DNA of 64,000 bases, from assembly GCF_000511385.1 (NCBI RefSeq), contig NC_023137.1, positions 3,603,001 to 3,667,000 on the forward strand, in the 5' to 3' direction. Position numbers and translations under genes: made by a program. This document shows, piece after piece, positions 8,941 through 17,626 of the stretch; the first letter of the stretch is position 1; each line of letters starts with the position of its first letter. The notes beneath the pieces are model-generated. The model did no database searches. It saw only the letters and a list, made by a program, of their open reading frames with translations, and was not told where the DNA came from. The DNA comes from Phaeobacter gallaeciensis DSM 26640 (GTDB lineage Bacteria; Pseudomonadota; Alphaproteobacteria; Rhodobacterales; Rhodobacteraceae).

Positions 8941-8975
8941 GAGGCCATCGCCGTGGCCTCCCCGACATACGTCGG
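8941..8975 (-). promoter_or_regulatory. Two adjacent hairpins in the ABC exporter leader
   Basis: On the transcribed strand a 5-bp hairpin (CCGAC-GTAT-GTCGG, 8962-8975) is followed at once by a perfect 7-bp hairpin (GAGGCCA-CGGCGA-TGGCCTC, 8941-8960). The second stem covers a good Shine-Dalgarno sequence (GGGGAGG, 8957-8963) and an ATG at 8946-8948 that opens a 30-codon ORF overlapping the exporter start out of frame. No T-tract follows, so these are not an intrinsic terminator. A regulatory role is inference. Confidence 0.45.
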
Positions 8976-8987
8976 ACAGGTCAGGCG

Positions 8988-9014
8988 TCAGTCGTGCCAG
9001 ATCCCGTGGTACAT
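8988..9014 (-). CDS. Putative 8-residue leader peptide upstream of the ABC exporter
   Basis: An ATG preceded at six bases by a perfect GGGAGGA Shine-Dalgarno sequence (9021-9027) opens an ORF of only eight codons, MYHGIWHD, then TGA. It lies 92 bases upstream of the exporter start and just before the two leader hairpins. The ribosome site is among the strongest in the window. Leader peptides controlling heterodimeric multidrug ABC exporters are known (BmrB upstream of bmrCD in Bacillus subtilis). Here the function is inferred only from position and ribosome binding site. Confidence 0.4.
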   Translation of the reverse strand: MYHGIWHD

Positions 9015-9107
9015 GCGTATTCCTCCCGTCATAAGATGGTCCCTTATGGGTAGGAAAAAAAATCCGCTCTGTCACCCCTTTTGATGGGGCGCGGCCAATT
9101 GGGCAGG

Positions 9108-10262
9108 TTAAAGCAGCCGTTTCAGCAACGCATCGCGGTCAAGCATGAACCCAGATTTAATCCAGTCCTTCTGCAAGGATTTGAGCGCTGCACCCAGCGC
9201 TGCTCCTTGCAGGTCTGGCATCAAATCCTTGGCAGAAAGCGGGAACACAGCTCCGGCTCCTTTGGTAATTTCAGCCTCTAAATCAGGTGTAATCGGCATT
9301 TCTAATAAGGCAGAGCGCAACAGCATCACATTGCGCGCGGTGTTCGCGCCGTGATGATAAGCCAGTTCCGCCGGTCCATCCGTGCCTTCCGCAGCTGCGC
9401 GCAGCAGGCGCACATCCGCAGCTTGGGCTTTACTCAGGCGCAACGCCTCCCATGGCGCATCCCCGCCCAGCGCGGCCAGGCGGCAAAGCGGTTCGGCAAG
9501 CCTCCCCCCCTCAAGATGAACGAGCGGCCCCAGGGCGCGATCATCGCTTCCCGGAAGAATCAGAGATAGCAGCCCAACCTGCCGCATCACGGCAATCGCC
9601 GGCGCCGGATCTGGCGCCGCAAGCAGCTTCAGCACTTCACTGCCAACCCGTTCACGCGAGAGGCTGCCAATCCCATCCAGGTTTTCGGCGATGGCCGACA
9701 GGGCGTCCGGGTCAAATCCTGCATCTGGGTTGCCATACCAGGAATGAAACCTGAAATAGCGCAGCGAGCGTAGGTAGTCCTCACGGATCCGCTGCGCCGA
9801 ACTGCCGATGAACCGGACGAGTCTTGCGCGCAGATCCGGCAGACCATTCAGCGGATCCACCAGCCCGCCATCGGGACGGGCATAAAGCGCATTCATGGTG
9901 AAATCGCGCCGCGCAGCGTCCTCCTCAATCCGGTCGGAAAATGCCACGACGGCGCGTCGGCCATCGGTAACCACATCACGGCGAAACGTGGTGATCTCAT
10001 AAGGTGTCCCGCGATAGACCAATGTCACCGTACCGTGGTCAATGCCTGTGGGTATAGCCTTGATCCCGGCCTCTTCAGCAAGGGCCATGACACGCTGTGG
10101 TGGCACATTGGTTGAGAGATCAAGATCCGAAACCGGCACCCCCAATAGCGCGTTGCGCACACAACCGCCAACAAAATAGACCTCTGCCCCGCCCTTTGTC
10201 AGGACGTCGCAGACGTGCTGCACAGCTGGATCCTCCAGCCATTTGGCCTGTATATGGGTCAT
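9108..10262 (-). CDS. CCA-adding / poly(A) polymerase family nucleotidyltransferase
   Basis: A class II tRNA nucleotidyltransferase superfamily protein of 384 residues. The catalytic head has FVGGCVRNALLG, the metal-binding DLDLST and the conserved RRDFTMNALY and REDYLRSLRYFRFHSWYG segments. The C-terminal part is helical and shorter than in E. coli CCA. Alphaproteobacteria generally have one such enzyme that repairs tRNA 3' CCA ends, so that is the likely role. ATG at 10262 overlaps the stop of the NUDIX gene by 4 bases. It is the last gene of the hslO-NUDIX-nucleotidyltransferase operon. Confidence 0.87.
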   Translation of the reverse strand: MTHIQAKWLEDPAVQHVCDVLTKGGAEVYFVGGCVRNALLGVPVSDLDLSTNVPPQRVMALAEEAGIKAIPTGIDHGTVTLVYRGTPYEITTFRRDVVTDGRRAVVAFSDRIEEDAARRDFTMNALYARPDGGLVDPLNGLPDLRARLVRFIGSSAQRIREDYLRSLRYFRFHSWYGNPDAGFDPDALSAIAENLDGIGSLSRERVGSEVLKLLAAPDPAPAIAVMRQVGLLSLILPGSDDRALGPLVHLEGGRLAEPLCRLAALGGDAPWEALRLSKAQAADVRLLRAAAEGTDGPAELAYHHGANTARNVMLLRSALLEMPITPDLEAEITKGAGAVFPLSAKDLMPDLQGAALGAALKSLQKDWIKSGFMLDRDALLKRLL

Positions 10263-10855
10263 CCCTGCATCCGTTCGGCAAGACCATGCAACATGCGGGC
10301 GGTGGCACCCCAAATGTAATAGGGACCGTAGGGCACCGCAAAGTAATGCCGCCGTATCCCACGCCAGCGCCGGGACTGAATCTGATAGTTCGACGGGTCG
10401 CAAAGATGGGAGAGCGGCACGCTGAAGACTTCGGCCACTTCGCCCGCTTCAGCCACGATATCAAATGGTTGGTCAATCAGCGCGACAACCGGCGTCACCG
10501 TAAACCCGGTGACGGTTTCATGTATCGGCAGCTCTCCGACGATCTGCGGCAAGTGGCGCGGCAAACCGATTTCCTCCCAGGCTTCCCTGAGGGCGGCATC
10601 GGTAACGCCCGCATCTGCTGCGTCCTGCTTTCCGCCGGCGAAGGCGATCTGACCCGGATGGTGCTTCAATGCGGACGAGCGTTTGGTCAGAATAACACGC
10701 GGCGCGCCCGCTGCGGTGCTGATCGCCACGAGAACACCCGCCGGCCGCAGTTTACGGTCAGCGGGTAGAACCACATCGGGGTTCAGGTCAAAATCTGAGG
10801 ACCCTCCCCCCTTTGTGCCCAGCGCGGCGGTCAACTGTGTCCGAAGATCAGACAC
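10259..10855 (-). CDS. NUDIX hydrolase, CoA pyrophosphatase type
   Basis: A 198-residue protein with a NUDIX box (GGKQDAADAG...ALREAWEEIGL) preceded by HPGQIAFAGG, the signature of the NudL/CoA-diphosphatase subfamily, which cleaves CoA to 4'-phosphopantetheine and ADP. The GTG at 10855 overlaps the hslO stop by 8 bases (GTGTCTGA) and is the only start that keeps the operon compact. Tight overlap on both sides indicates translational coupling within a three-gene operon. The subfamily assignment is by motif only. Confidence 0.85.
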   Translation of the reverse strand: MSDLRTQLTAALGTKGGGSSDFDLNPDVVLPADRKLRPAGVLVAISTAAGAPRVILTKRSSALKHHPGQIAFAGGKQDAADAGVTDAALREAWEEIGLPRHLPQIVGELPIHETVTGFTVTPVVALIDQPFDIVAEAGEVAEVFSVPLSHLCDPSNYQIQSRRWRGIRRHYFAVPYGPYYIWGATARMLHGLAERMQG

Positions 10856-11849
10856 TCTTACCCTGTTCGCTGTCGCCTGCATCTGCCTCAAAACCCAGCG
10901 TCGCCGGATCAAGGTCGTAATGTGCACCACAGAACTGGCAATCGGCTGTCACGCGCCCCTCGTCAGTTGTCATCGTTGCAATGTCCTTGGCCGAATAGAT
11001 CGACAGGCTTTCGCGGACGCGATCGGTAGAACATGTGCAGCCAAACTTGACCGCCTGCGCATCAAAGACCCGCGGTTGTTCCTCGTGAAACAATCGCAAA
11101 AGCAGATCTGTCGGCGTCACGGACGGGCCAATCAGCTCCATATCTTCTACGGTTGCCAGCAGGTGCATCACACGGTTCCAGTTCTCACCCTCTTCACCGC
11201 TGACCAGATCCTCTGCGGCAAGCGTCGCACCAGTGCCTTCGCCATCCGCAACGAACGGAGAGGCCTTTGGCATCTGCTGCAGCATGATACCCCCAGCGCG
11301 CCAGTGTTCCGGAACCCCAGGCTCAGCCGAGCGACCAAAGCTAAGCGAGAAGCGTGTCGGCAGCTGCTCGGACTGCGCAAAATAAGCCTCAGCACAGGAC
11401 GCCAAAGACCCACCAGCAAGCGGTGTGATCCCTTGGTAGGGCTTCATACCCTCTCCCTGATCGACGAGAATGGCGAAATACCCCTCGCCAACCTGATCAA
11501 ATGGCGCACCGCTGGTCAGCCGTGAATCATCATAGCTGGCATAGGCACGAATACGCGCTGGCTCGCCCTCGGCTGCGGGCGCGTAGTAATCGGTGGCAAT
11601 CATGCGCACGGCCCCTTTGGACTGGACCTGCAAGGACAGTTTCCACTGCAATTTCATGGTCTGGCCAATCAACGCCGTCAGCAATGCCATTTCAGCAACC
11701 AAGGCTTCAACAACGGGCGGGTAATTGTGCTGCTTCAGAATGCCATCCAGCACACCATCCAACCGCGCGACGCGGCCGCGCATGTCCGATACATCAAGCT
11801 GGAAGGGCAGGACAGTATCGTCCCACGCGATTTTCGATACAAGTGTCAT
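10848..11849 (-). CDS. hslO: Redox-regulated chaperone Hsp33
   Basis: A 333-residue cytoplasmic holdase activated by oxidation. The C-terminal zinc site is visible as FGCTCS and DCQFCG (CxC...CxxC), which releases zinc and forms disulfides under oxidative stress. The N-terminal substrate-binding domain has ALIGQTMKLQWKLSLQ-type family sequence. It is the first gene of the operon. A palindromic CCTATATAGG at 11886-11895 lies 36 bases upstream and resembles the minus-10 of alphaproteobacterial RpoH promoters (CYTATNT). Confidence 0.93.
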   Translation of the reverse strand: MTLVSKIAWDDTVLPFQLDVSDMRGRVARLDGVLDGILKQHNYPPVVEALVAEMALLTALIGQTMKLQWKLSLQVQSKGAVRMIATDYYAPAAEGEPARIRAYASYDDSRLTSGAPFDQVGEGYFAILVDQGEGMKPYQGITPLAGGSLASCAEAYFAQSEQLPTRFSLSFGRSAEPGVPEHWRAGGIMLQQMPKASPFVADGEGTGATLAAEDLVSGEEGENWNRVMHLLATVEDMELIGPSVTPTDLLLRLFHEEQPRVFDAQAVKFGCTCSTDRVRESLSIYSAKDIATMTTDEGRVTADCQFCGAHYDLDPATLGFEADAGDSEQGKSV

Positions 11850-11927
11850 GGGGTTTCCTTACGCGCCGTGGATTGGCATATCGGGCCTATATAGGGTTTA
11901 CATCATCAGAGTGAAGAGGTCAGCGCC

Positions 11928-12380
11928 GTGATCAGACGTTTTGGCGATACACCGGAAAAATCGCAAAGCTATCGGCGGCGGCCAGGGGTCTATGCGCTCT
12001 TGCCACGCAATGGCGAACTGCTGCTGACCTGTCAACGTGAGCCCGGCCAAGATATTCAGCTGCCCGGAGGGGGTATTGATCCGGGAGAGTCGCCCATTCC
12101 AGCGTTGCACCGTGAGGTGATGGAAGAAACAGGCTGGACCATCTCCCAGCCACGCAAGCTGGGCGCGTTTCGCCGATTTGCCTATATGCCAGAGTATGAT
12201 CTCTGGGCAGAGAAACTCTGTCATATCTATATCGCGCGTCCGGCGCGTCGGATCTGCGCACCTACCGAGCCCTTGCATGATGCGATGTGGATGCGCGCGG
12301 ACGTCGCATGCGAAATCCTCGGGAATGCTGGTGATCGGTATTTCGCCAGCATCATAGCGCGATGGATGGGGCAGACCTAA
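11928..12380 (+). CDS. NUDIX hydrolase
   Basis: A 150-residue protein with NUDIX box GGGIDPGESPIPALHREVMEETG and flanking LPGGG. It starts at GTG 11928 with AAGAGGT upstream. Divergent from hslO with a 78-bp shared control region. No second domain is seen and the substrate is unknown. It is unrelated in sequence detail to the CoA-pyrophosphatase-like gene across the divide. Confidence 0.84.
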   Translation: MIRRFGDTPEKSQSYRRRPGVYALLPRNGELLLTCQREPGQDIQLPGGGIDPGESPIPALHREVMEETGWTISQPRKLGAFRRFAYMPEYDLWAEKLCHIYIARPARRICAPTEPLHDAMWMRADVACEILGNAGDRYFASIIARWMGQT

Positions 12381-12431
12381 CCTGTCAGGCAACGCGCAAA
12401 AACGAGCGCCTGTGGTGCGCGGTTTGACGTT

Positions 12432-13703
12432 TTAAGGACCTTCATACTCAAACAAGGTCGCGGAGACATCATCCTCCAGCCCGTATTGCGAGGACATCAC
12501 CTGTGTCAGGTTCCAATAGAGATCATCCAGGAATTCCTGGCCTGTCTGCTCCGCGTTGCACTTTCCAATAAGCTCAACCAGACCTTCCGCCTCAAGCATC
12601 TCGCCATTTTCCAGACGGGCCTCGGTAAAGCCATCGGAATACAGCAGCAGGCGGTCGCCCTTCTCCATCACCACATCTTCCTGTGAATAGGTGATATCCG
12701 GTACCAGACCAACAGGAACGCCACCTTTGCCGATAAACTCGGTGCTGCCATCTTTGCGGATCAACAGCGGATGCGGATGACCTGCCTGCACCATCTTCAG
12801 CACGCCGCTGCGCAGATCGACGATGCAATAGGCCATGGTGAAATATTCTTCGATCCCGGTGTCCGCGATCAGTCGCGCATTCAACAGGCTGGCGACCTCT
12901 TCCGGCTGGCGCAGCGCATAAAAGCGGTTGAACCGCTTCTCCATCCCGACGTTCTGATCAAAATAGGTCGACGACAGATACCCACCGAGCCGCGCTGTCA
13001 TCATCGCAGACGTAATGCCGTGCCCGGAGACATCGACCGAATAAAAGCCAATCCGATTCACACCGGGTGAGAACATACCAACCAGATCGCCGCCGATGTG
13101 GCCGCAAGGTTTCAGCAGCAGGCTCACAGTGGAAGATCCGAAATCTCGGGAAAGTTCTGGGACCAGAGATTCCTGAATTTTCCGGGCCTGAATCAGATCC
13201 TTTTCAATCGCGTCATAGACCCGCTGCAGTTCATCCAGCGTATCTGATACGATCCGGTTTTTCTCGGAAAGCTCACGCTGCATCCGCAGAATACGCTCCC
13301 CCGCAGAAATCCGGGCGCGCAACTCGTCCGAACTGACTGGCTTGGTCAGGAAATCATCCGCACCCGCATCCAACCCCTGTGCCACCTCGTTCTTTTCACT
13401 CTTGGAGGTGAGCAGGATAAAATAGCTGTAGTTGTCTTGAGACTGAGCGCGAAAGGCCCGGCAGAACTCCAGACCGTTCATCCCCGGCATCATCCAGTCG
13501 CTAAGAATCAAATCCGGCGGATCGCTCTCGCAAATCTCCATCGCCGCCTCGCCGCTTTCGGCTTCGACAACCTCGAATCCCCATTTTTTCAGCGATGCGA
13601 CCAAGATTCGCCGTTGCAGACGGCTGTCATCGACCACCAGAACACGGCGGATCGAATTGGTCGTAACCTCTTGGTTTATTTCGATCGAACTGTCTGGCAA
13701 CAC
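12432..13703 (-). CDS. Response regulator fused to PP2C-type (SpoIIE/RsbU) phosphatase
   Basis: Residues 20-140 form a receiver domain with the acidic pair (DD 25-26), phosphoacceptor Asp69 in LILSDWMMPG and Lys121. A coiled linker (140-185) leads to a PP2C-like phosphatase with GGDLVG, DVSGHG and the C-terminal DDVSATLF. This architecture is typical of partner-switching regulators that dephosphorylate an anti-sigma antagonist. No anti-sigma factor or STAS gene is adjacent, but a lone HPt protein is encoded divergently and may feed phosphate to the receiver. Start GTG 13703, with GGGG eight bases upstream. Confidence 0.87.
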   Translation of the reverse strand: MLPDSSIEINQEVTTNSIRRVLVVDDSRLQRRILVASLKKWGFEVVEAESGEAAMEICESDPPDLILSDWMMPGMNGLEFCRAFRAQSQDNYSYFILLTSKSEKNEVAQGLDAGADDFLTKPVSSDELRARISAGERILRMQRELSEKNRIVSDTLDELQRVYDAIEKDLIQARKIQESLVPELSRDFGSSTVSLLLKPCGHIGGDLVGMFSPGVNRIGFYSVDVSGHGITSAMMTARLGGYLSSTYFDQNVGMEKRFNRFYALRQPEEVASLLNARLIADTGIEEYFTMAYCIVDLRSGVLKMVQAGHPHPLLIRKDGSTEFIGKGGVPVGLVPDITYSQEDVVMEKGDRLLLYSDGFTEARLENGEMLEAEGLVELIGKCNAEQTGQEFLDDLYWNLTQVMSSQYGLEDDVSATLFEYEGP

Positions 13704-13880
13704 CGAGTGAACCCCACAAAAAACGGCGCAAGATACCTTAAACGCAAGTCACTATCGCGCCCTTCGCTTAACAGGAGGTGAAGTTTGCGAATTATCAGCC
13801 TAGCCTCGCGTTAATCGGTGATTTACGAGTTTATAAGTAAAGCAATCGTAAAATGCGATATCAAAACAAGGTTTGCAAAG

Positions 13881-14204
13881 ATGATTGATTGGTCACGCGC
13901 GAAAGAACTGCACGAGGAAGTCGGCGCTGAGGACTTCTCCGAAGTTGTTGAAATTTTCCTGGAGGAGGTCGAAGGCGTCATCGAAAAGCTGCGATCCCCC
14001 GATCTGGCAACTTTGGAACAGGACCTCCACTTCCTGAAAGGCAGCGCATTGAATCTGGGATTCCGTCAGTTTTCCCGCCTCTGCCAAGAGGGCGAGCGCC
14101 GCTCCGCCCAAGGCGAAGCCAAAGACGTAGACACCGGTGCCATCATTGCCAGCTATGAAAATTCCAAAGAAGAGTTTCTGCGCGATATGAGCAGCCAACT
14201 CTGA
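13881..14204 (+). CDS. Stand-alone HPt (histidine phosphotransfer) protein
   Basis: A 107-residue all-helical protein with the HPt signature HFLKGSALNLG; His50 is the phosphorylatable residue. ATG at 13881 gives the usual HPt length; upstream in-frame codons are A+T-rich and look non-coding. It is divergent from the response regulator-phosphatase gene across 177 bp, suggesting they work in one phosphorelay (inference). The sensor kinase is not nearby. The stop codon lies inside a 20-bp palindrome shared with the end of ilvA. Confidence 0.85.
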   Translation: MIDWSRAKELHEEVGAEDFSEVVEIFLEEVEGVIEKLRSPDLATLEQDLHFLKGSALNLGFRQFSRLCQEGERRSAQGEAKDVDTGAIIASYENSKEEFLRDMSSQL

Positions 14205-14220
14205 GCCGACACCGGCTCAG
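14201..14220. repeat. Perfect 20-base inverted repeat spanning two convergent stop codons
   Basis: CTGAGCCG (14201-14208), loop ACAC, CGGCTCAG (14213-14220). The left arm contains the TGA of the HPt gene, the right arm the TGA of ilvA. It can fold as an 8-bp hairpin from either transcript but has no T-tract, so it may protect 3' ends or slow converging polymerases rather than terminate. Confidence 0.7.
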
Positions 14221-15443
14221 ATCACAAACTGTGCCAGGGTTTCGTCGCTGGTGATATCGGTATAGGCGAAGCCGGCGGCATCCAGCCGGGCATAGAGATC
14301 AGCAAAGTTCTCAGGCTGCTTGGTTTCAATACCAATCAACACCGAGCCAAAGTTGCGCGCGGACTTCTTCATATATTCGAACCGGGCGATATCATCCTCA
14401 GGTCCCAGAATGCCCAGAAACTCCTTCAGCGCACCGGGCCGCTGTGGCAGGCGTAGTAGAAAATACTTCTTTAGCCCCATGTAGCGCTGCGCACGCTCCT
14501 TCACTTCCGGCAGGCGCTCGAAATCAAAATTTCCCCCAGACGTCAGGCAGACCACGGTTTTGCCGCGGATCCAGGAGCGTACATCACGCAGGGCTTCAAT
14601 CGCGAGTGCCCCAGCCGGTTCCAGCACCACACCTTCGACGTTCAGCATCTCAAGGATTGTTGTGCAGATGCGATCTTCGGCAATCGACAGCACATCGGGC
14701 AATGGGACCTGTTTCAGCACCTCAAACGGCCGTGATCCAACACGACCAACAGCCGCGCCGTCAACAAATGTATCAACGTGATCCAATGCAACGGGATGCC
14801 CTGCAGCCAGCGCCGCGCGCAGGCATGCCCCGCCAGCAGGTTCCGCAAACAGGCAATGCACCCGATCTCCGAACCAACGCGCCACACCTGACGACATGCC
14901 ACCGCCACCAACTGGCAGGATAACATGATCCGGAGCCCCACCCAGCTGGGCCTCAATTTCCACCGCGATGGAGCTTTGCCCCTCAATCACATCATCATCG
15001 TCAAACGGCGAGAGGAAATGGCCACCTTCATCCGCACACCACTTCTGCGCCGCAGCCAAAGTGTCATCGAAATAATCGCCAACCAGATGGATCTCGACAC
15101 TGTCGCCACCAAACATCCGGGTTTTCTGGATTTTCTGCTGCGGCGTGGTCACCGGCATGAAGATCACGCCCCGCTTACCCAGCTCGCGGCACATATAGGC
15201 GACGCCCTGCGCGTGATTACCTGCTGACGCGCAAACAAACAGCGATTGCTCCAGCTGCTTGCGCATCGCATTGAAGGCGCCACGAATCTTGTAAGATCGT
15301 ACCGGGCTCAGGTCTTCACGTTTCAGATAGATATCGGCGCCAAACCGGTCAGACAGCAGCGCGCTGCGTTGCAACGGTGTGGCAGGAAAAATCGCACGCA
15401 TGGCCTGTTCGGCGGCCTGGGCCCGGGTCTGAAAATCACTCAT
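14217..15443 (-). CDS. ilvA: Threonine ammonia-lyase (threonine dehydratase)
   Basis: PLP enzyme of 408 residues converting threonine to 2-oxobutanoate, the first committed step to isoleucine. The PLP lysine is in SYKIRGAF, the phosphate-binding GGGGMSSG-like loop appears as VGGGGMSSG, and SAGNHAQGVAY is the substrate loop. A single ACT-like C-terminal domain (from about residue 325) indicates the short biosynthetic form rather than the two-ACT E. coli form. ATG at 15443; the upstream GTG-type extension is not supported. Confidence 0.92.
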   Translation of the reverse strand: MSDFQTRAQAAEQAMRAIFPATPLQRSALLSDRFGADIYLKREDLSPVRSYKIRGAFNAMRKQLEQSLFVCASAGNHAQGVAYMCRELGKRGVIFMPVTTPQQKIQKTRMFGGDSVEIHLVGDYFDDTLAAAQKWCADEGGHFLSPFDDDDVIEGQSSIAVEIEAQLGGAPDHVILPVGGGGMSSGVARWFGDRVHCLFAEPAGGACLRAALAAGHPVALDHVDTFVDGAAVGRVGSRPFEVLKQVPLPDVLSIAEDRICTTILEMLNVEGVVLEPAGALAIEALRDVRSWIRGKTVVCLTSGGNFDFERLPEVKERAQRYMGLKKYFLLRLPQRPGALKEFLGILGPEDDIARFEYMKKSARNFGSVLIGIETKQPENFADLYARLDAAGFAYTDITSDETLAQFVI

Positions 15444-15515
15444 GTCACTTGAGTGACCCAACCCCGCCCCCAAGACAAGGGGGCAAGGTCAAAGCATACG
15501 GAAGAATACCGCCAA

Positions 15516-16265
15516 TCAGATCGGCCGTTTCTCGACGTAGTAGCCGTAAAGCGTGGTGAGAGCGCTGATATTCAAGATCGCAAGCACAACAGAGAAAGCT
15601 ATCTCAAGAACCATCGCGATAAGCGCAGCATCAGCCACAAGGAACAGGATCAGTTCGGCCACGAGCTGCAGACCAAAAAGACAAACACCGAGGACAAACA
15701 ACGTACCAAATGCGCCGGTCGTCAGTGCCAATGACTCGCTCACACCAATAGGCTTACCAAGCGCCGCCGCCGGCAGGACCAATGCAAACCTGAACATGAA
15801 TATCGCAATCAGCGCGCCAGCGGCCAATAACAGGTATAGGCCAACCATCCCGAGACTCTGGATCAAGGCCGGCCCAATAAATGCCAGGACAGAGAAGAAC
15901 AGCATTCCGATCAGAAACAGCTTGATCAGACCCAAGATATAGTTGCCAGTCTCCGCCTTATGCAAAGCTGGAAGCCAGCCGCGAGGATGCTCTTCCAGCA
16001 GAATGTAGCGATGCCAGACCACCGCAGTCCACGCGCCAATTAGTCCAATCACCAGCCATAGTCCAACGATGCGCCAGAGAACTGAAAAGAACATGCCGCT
16101 GTCAAACCCTCGCGCCTGAAGTCCGACATCGCCAAGCAGGCCACCAATGGTCAAATAGGCGATCGCCAACGCTATCAGTGTGGGCACAAGAAAGATCCGC
16201 ATCAGTTGCGGAACATTTCGCTGCACCATTCTTACCGAGTGTAGAAATAGCTTCCAGCCAATCAT
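15516..16265 (-). CDS. Multi-pass inner-membrane protein, function unknown
   Basis: A 249-residue protein with about six hydrophobic segments (roughly 22-45, 62-85, 113-133, 137-160, 172-198, 208-235) and little else. No catalytic motif is visible. It resembles the general glycerophosphoryl-diester-phosphodiesterase membrane-region/YciC-like class of integral proteins, but I cannot assign it firmly. It is transcribed in the same direction as ilvA, 72 bp upstream, and divergently from argG. Confidence 0.78.
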   Translation of the reverse strand: MIGWKLFLHSVRMVQRNVPQLMRIFLVPTLIALAIAYLTIGGLLGDVGLQARGFDSGMFFSVLWRIVGLWLVIGLIGAWTAVVWHRYILLEEHPRGWLPALHKAETGNYILGLIKLFLIGMLFFSVLAFIGPALIQSLGMVGLYLLLAAGALIAIFMFRFALVLPAAALGKPIGVSESLALTTGAFGTLFVLGVCLFGLQLVAELILFLVADAALIAMVLEIAFSVVLAILNISALTTLYGYYVEKRPI

Positions 16266-16399
16266 TTATTCATGCTCCAATACTGCTCAATCGTCGCCCG
16301 TGACCATAATGTGCGCGCTCAGGTTCCGATCCGGGGAAAACCTTGCCCTTCTGGCAAAAACCGGGTAGGCCGCAGGCGTTCTGATCAAGAGGAAATCCA

Positions 16400-17626
16400 A
16401 TGTCCGCGCCCAAGAAAGTTGTCCTCGCCTACTCCGGCGGTCTTGATACGTCAATCATTCTGAAATGGCTGCAGACCGAATACGGTTGCGAAGTGGTGAC
16501 TTTCACTGCCGATCTCGGTCAGGGTGAGGAACTGGAGCCCGCACGCCAGAAAGCCGAGCTTTTGGGTATCAAGCCGGAAAACATCTTTATCGAAGACGTT
16601 CGTGAGGAATTCGTGCGGGATTTCGTCTTTCCGATGTTCCGCGCAAATGCTGTCTATGAAGGCCTCTATCTGCTGGGCACCTCCATCGCCCGTCCGCTGA
16701 TCTCCAAACGCCTTGTTGAGATCGCGGAACAGACCGGCGCCGATGCTGTCGCCCATGGCGCCACCGGCAAAGGCAACGACCAGGTCCGTTTTGAACTGGC
16801 GGCCTATGCGCTGAACCCCGACATCAAGGTGATTGCCCCATGGCGTGAGTGGGATCTGACGTCGCGGACCCGCTTGCTGGAATTCGCAGAAGCCCACCAG
16901 ATCCCGGTGGCCAAGGACAAGCGTGGCGAGGCGCCTTTCTCGGTGGATGCAAACCTCTTGCACACGTCCTCCGAAGGCAAAGTGCTGGAAGATCCCGCCG
17001 TGGCCGCGCCTGACTACGTCTACCAGCGTACTGTCCATCCTGAAGACGCGCCCAATGAAGCTGAATTCATCGAGATCGGTTTTGAAAAAGGTGACGCGAT
17101 CAGTATCAACGGCAAAGCAATGTCGCCCGCGACCATCCTGACCAAGCTCAATGAATATGGTGGCAAACACGGCATCGGCCGTCTCGACCTTGTCGAGGGG
17201 CGTTTTGTCGGCATGAAATCCCGCGGCATCTACGAAACGCCCGGCGGCACCATCCTGCTTGAGGCCCATCGCGGCATTGAGTCCATCACCATGGACCGCG
17301 GCGCGATGCACCTCAAAGACCAGCTGATGCCGCAATATGCTGAACTGATCTACAACGGTTTCTGGTACTCGCCCGAGCGTGAAATGTTGCAGGCCGCCAT
17401 TGATCGCAGCCAGGAGCATGTGACCGGCACCGTCCGCGTGAAACTCTACAAAGGCTCCGCAACCACCGTGGGTCGCTGGTCTGATCACTCGCTCTACTCG
17501 GAGGCCCATGTGACCTTTGAAGATGACGCAGGCGCCTACGATCAGAAAGACGCTGCCGGCTTCATCCAGCTGAACGCGCTGCGACTGAAGCTCATTGCCG
17601 CCCGCGAGCGCCGGTTGAAAAAATGA
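16400..17626 (+). CDS. argG: Argininosuccinate synthase
   Basis: A 408-residue enzyme joining citrulline and aspartate with ATP in arginine synthesis. The N-terminal PP-loop is YSGGLDTS (residues 11-18); later conserved blocks include [12 protein letters not shown] and [17 protein letters not shown] precedes ATG at 16400. The stop overlaps the ATG of the downstream DUF1810 gene by 4 bases, so the pair is translationally coupled. Confidence 0.96.
   Translation: MSAPKKVVLAYSGGLDTSIILKWLQTEYGCEVVTFTADLGQGEELEPARQKAELLGIKPENIFIEDVREEFVRDFVFPMFRANAVYEGLYLLGTSIARPLISKRLVEIAEQTGADAVAHGATGKGNDQVRFELAAYALNPDIKVIAPWREWDLTSRTRLLEFAEAHQIPVAKDKRGEAPFSVDANLLHTSSEGKVLEDPAVAAPDYVYQRTVHPEDAPNEAEFIEIGFEKGDAISINGKAMSPATILTKLNEYGGKHGIGRLDLVEGRFVGMKSRGIYETPGGTILLEAHRGIESITMDRGAMHLKDQLMPQYAELIYNGFWYSPEREMLQAAIDRSQEHVTGTVRVKLYKGSATTVGRWSDHSLYSEAHVTFEDDAGAYDQKDAAGFIQLNALRLKLIAARERRLKK

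Noticed and set aside
8872..9075. 67-codon ORF over the ABC exporter leader
   Set aside because: Contains the leader hairpins, no ribosome site, and crosses the exporter start in another frame.
12391..12420. Terminator between the NUDIX gene and the phosphatase gene
   Set aside because: Only a 5-bp GCGCA/TGCGC pairing with no T-tract; too weak to call.
16343..16357. TTGCC-CTTCT-GGCAA hairpin before argG as an attenuator
   Set aside because: Short stem, no T-run on the plus strand and no leader ORF; probably chance.
16451..17509. 352-codon ORF antisense to argG
   Set aside because: It mirrors argG in a shadow frame, has no family motif or ribosome site, and argG is certain.
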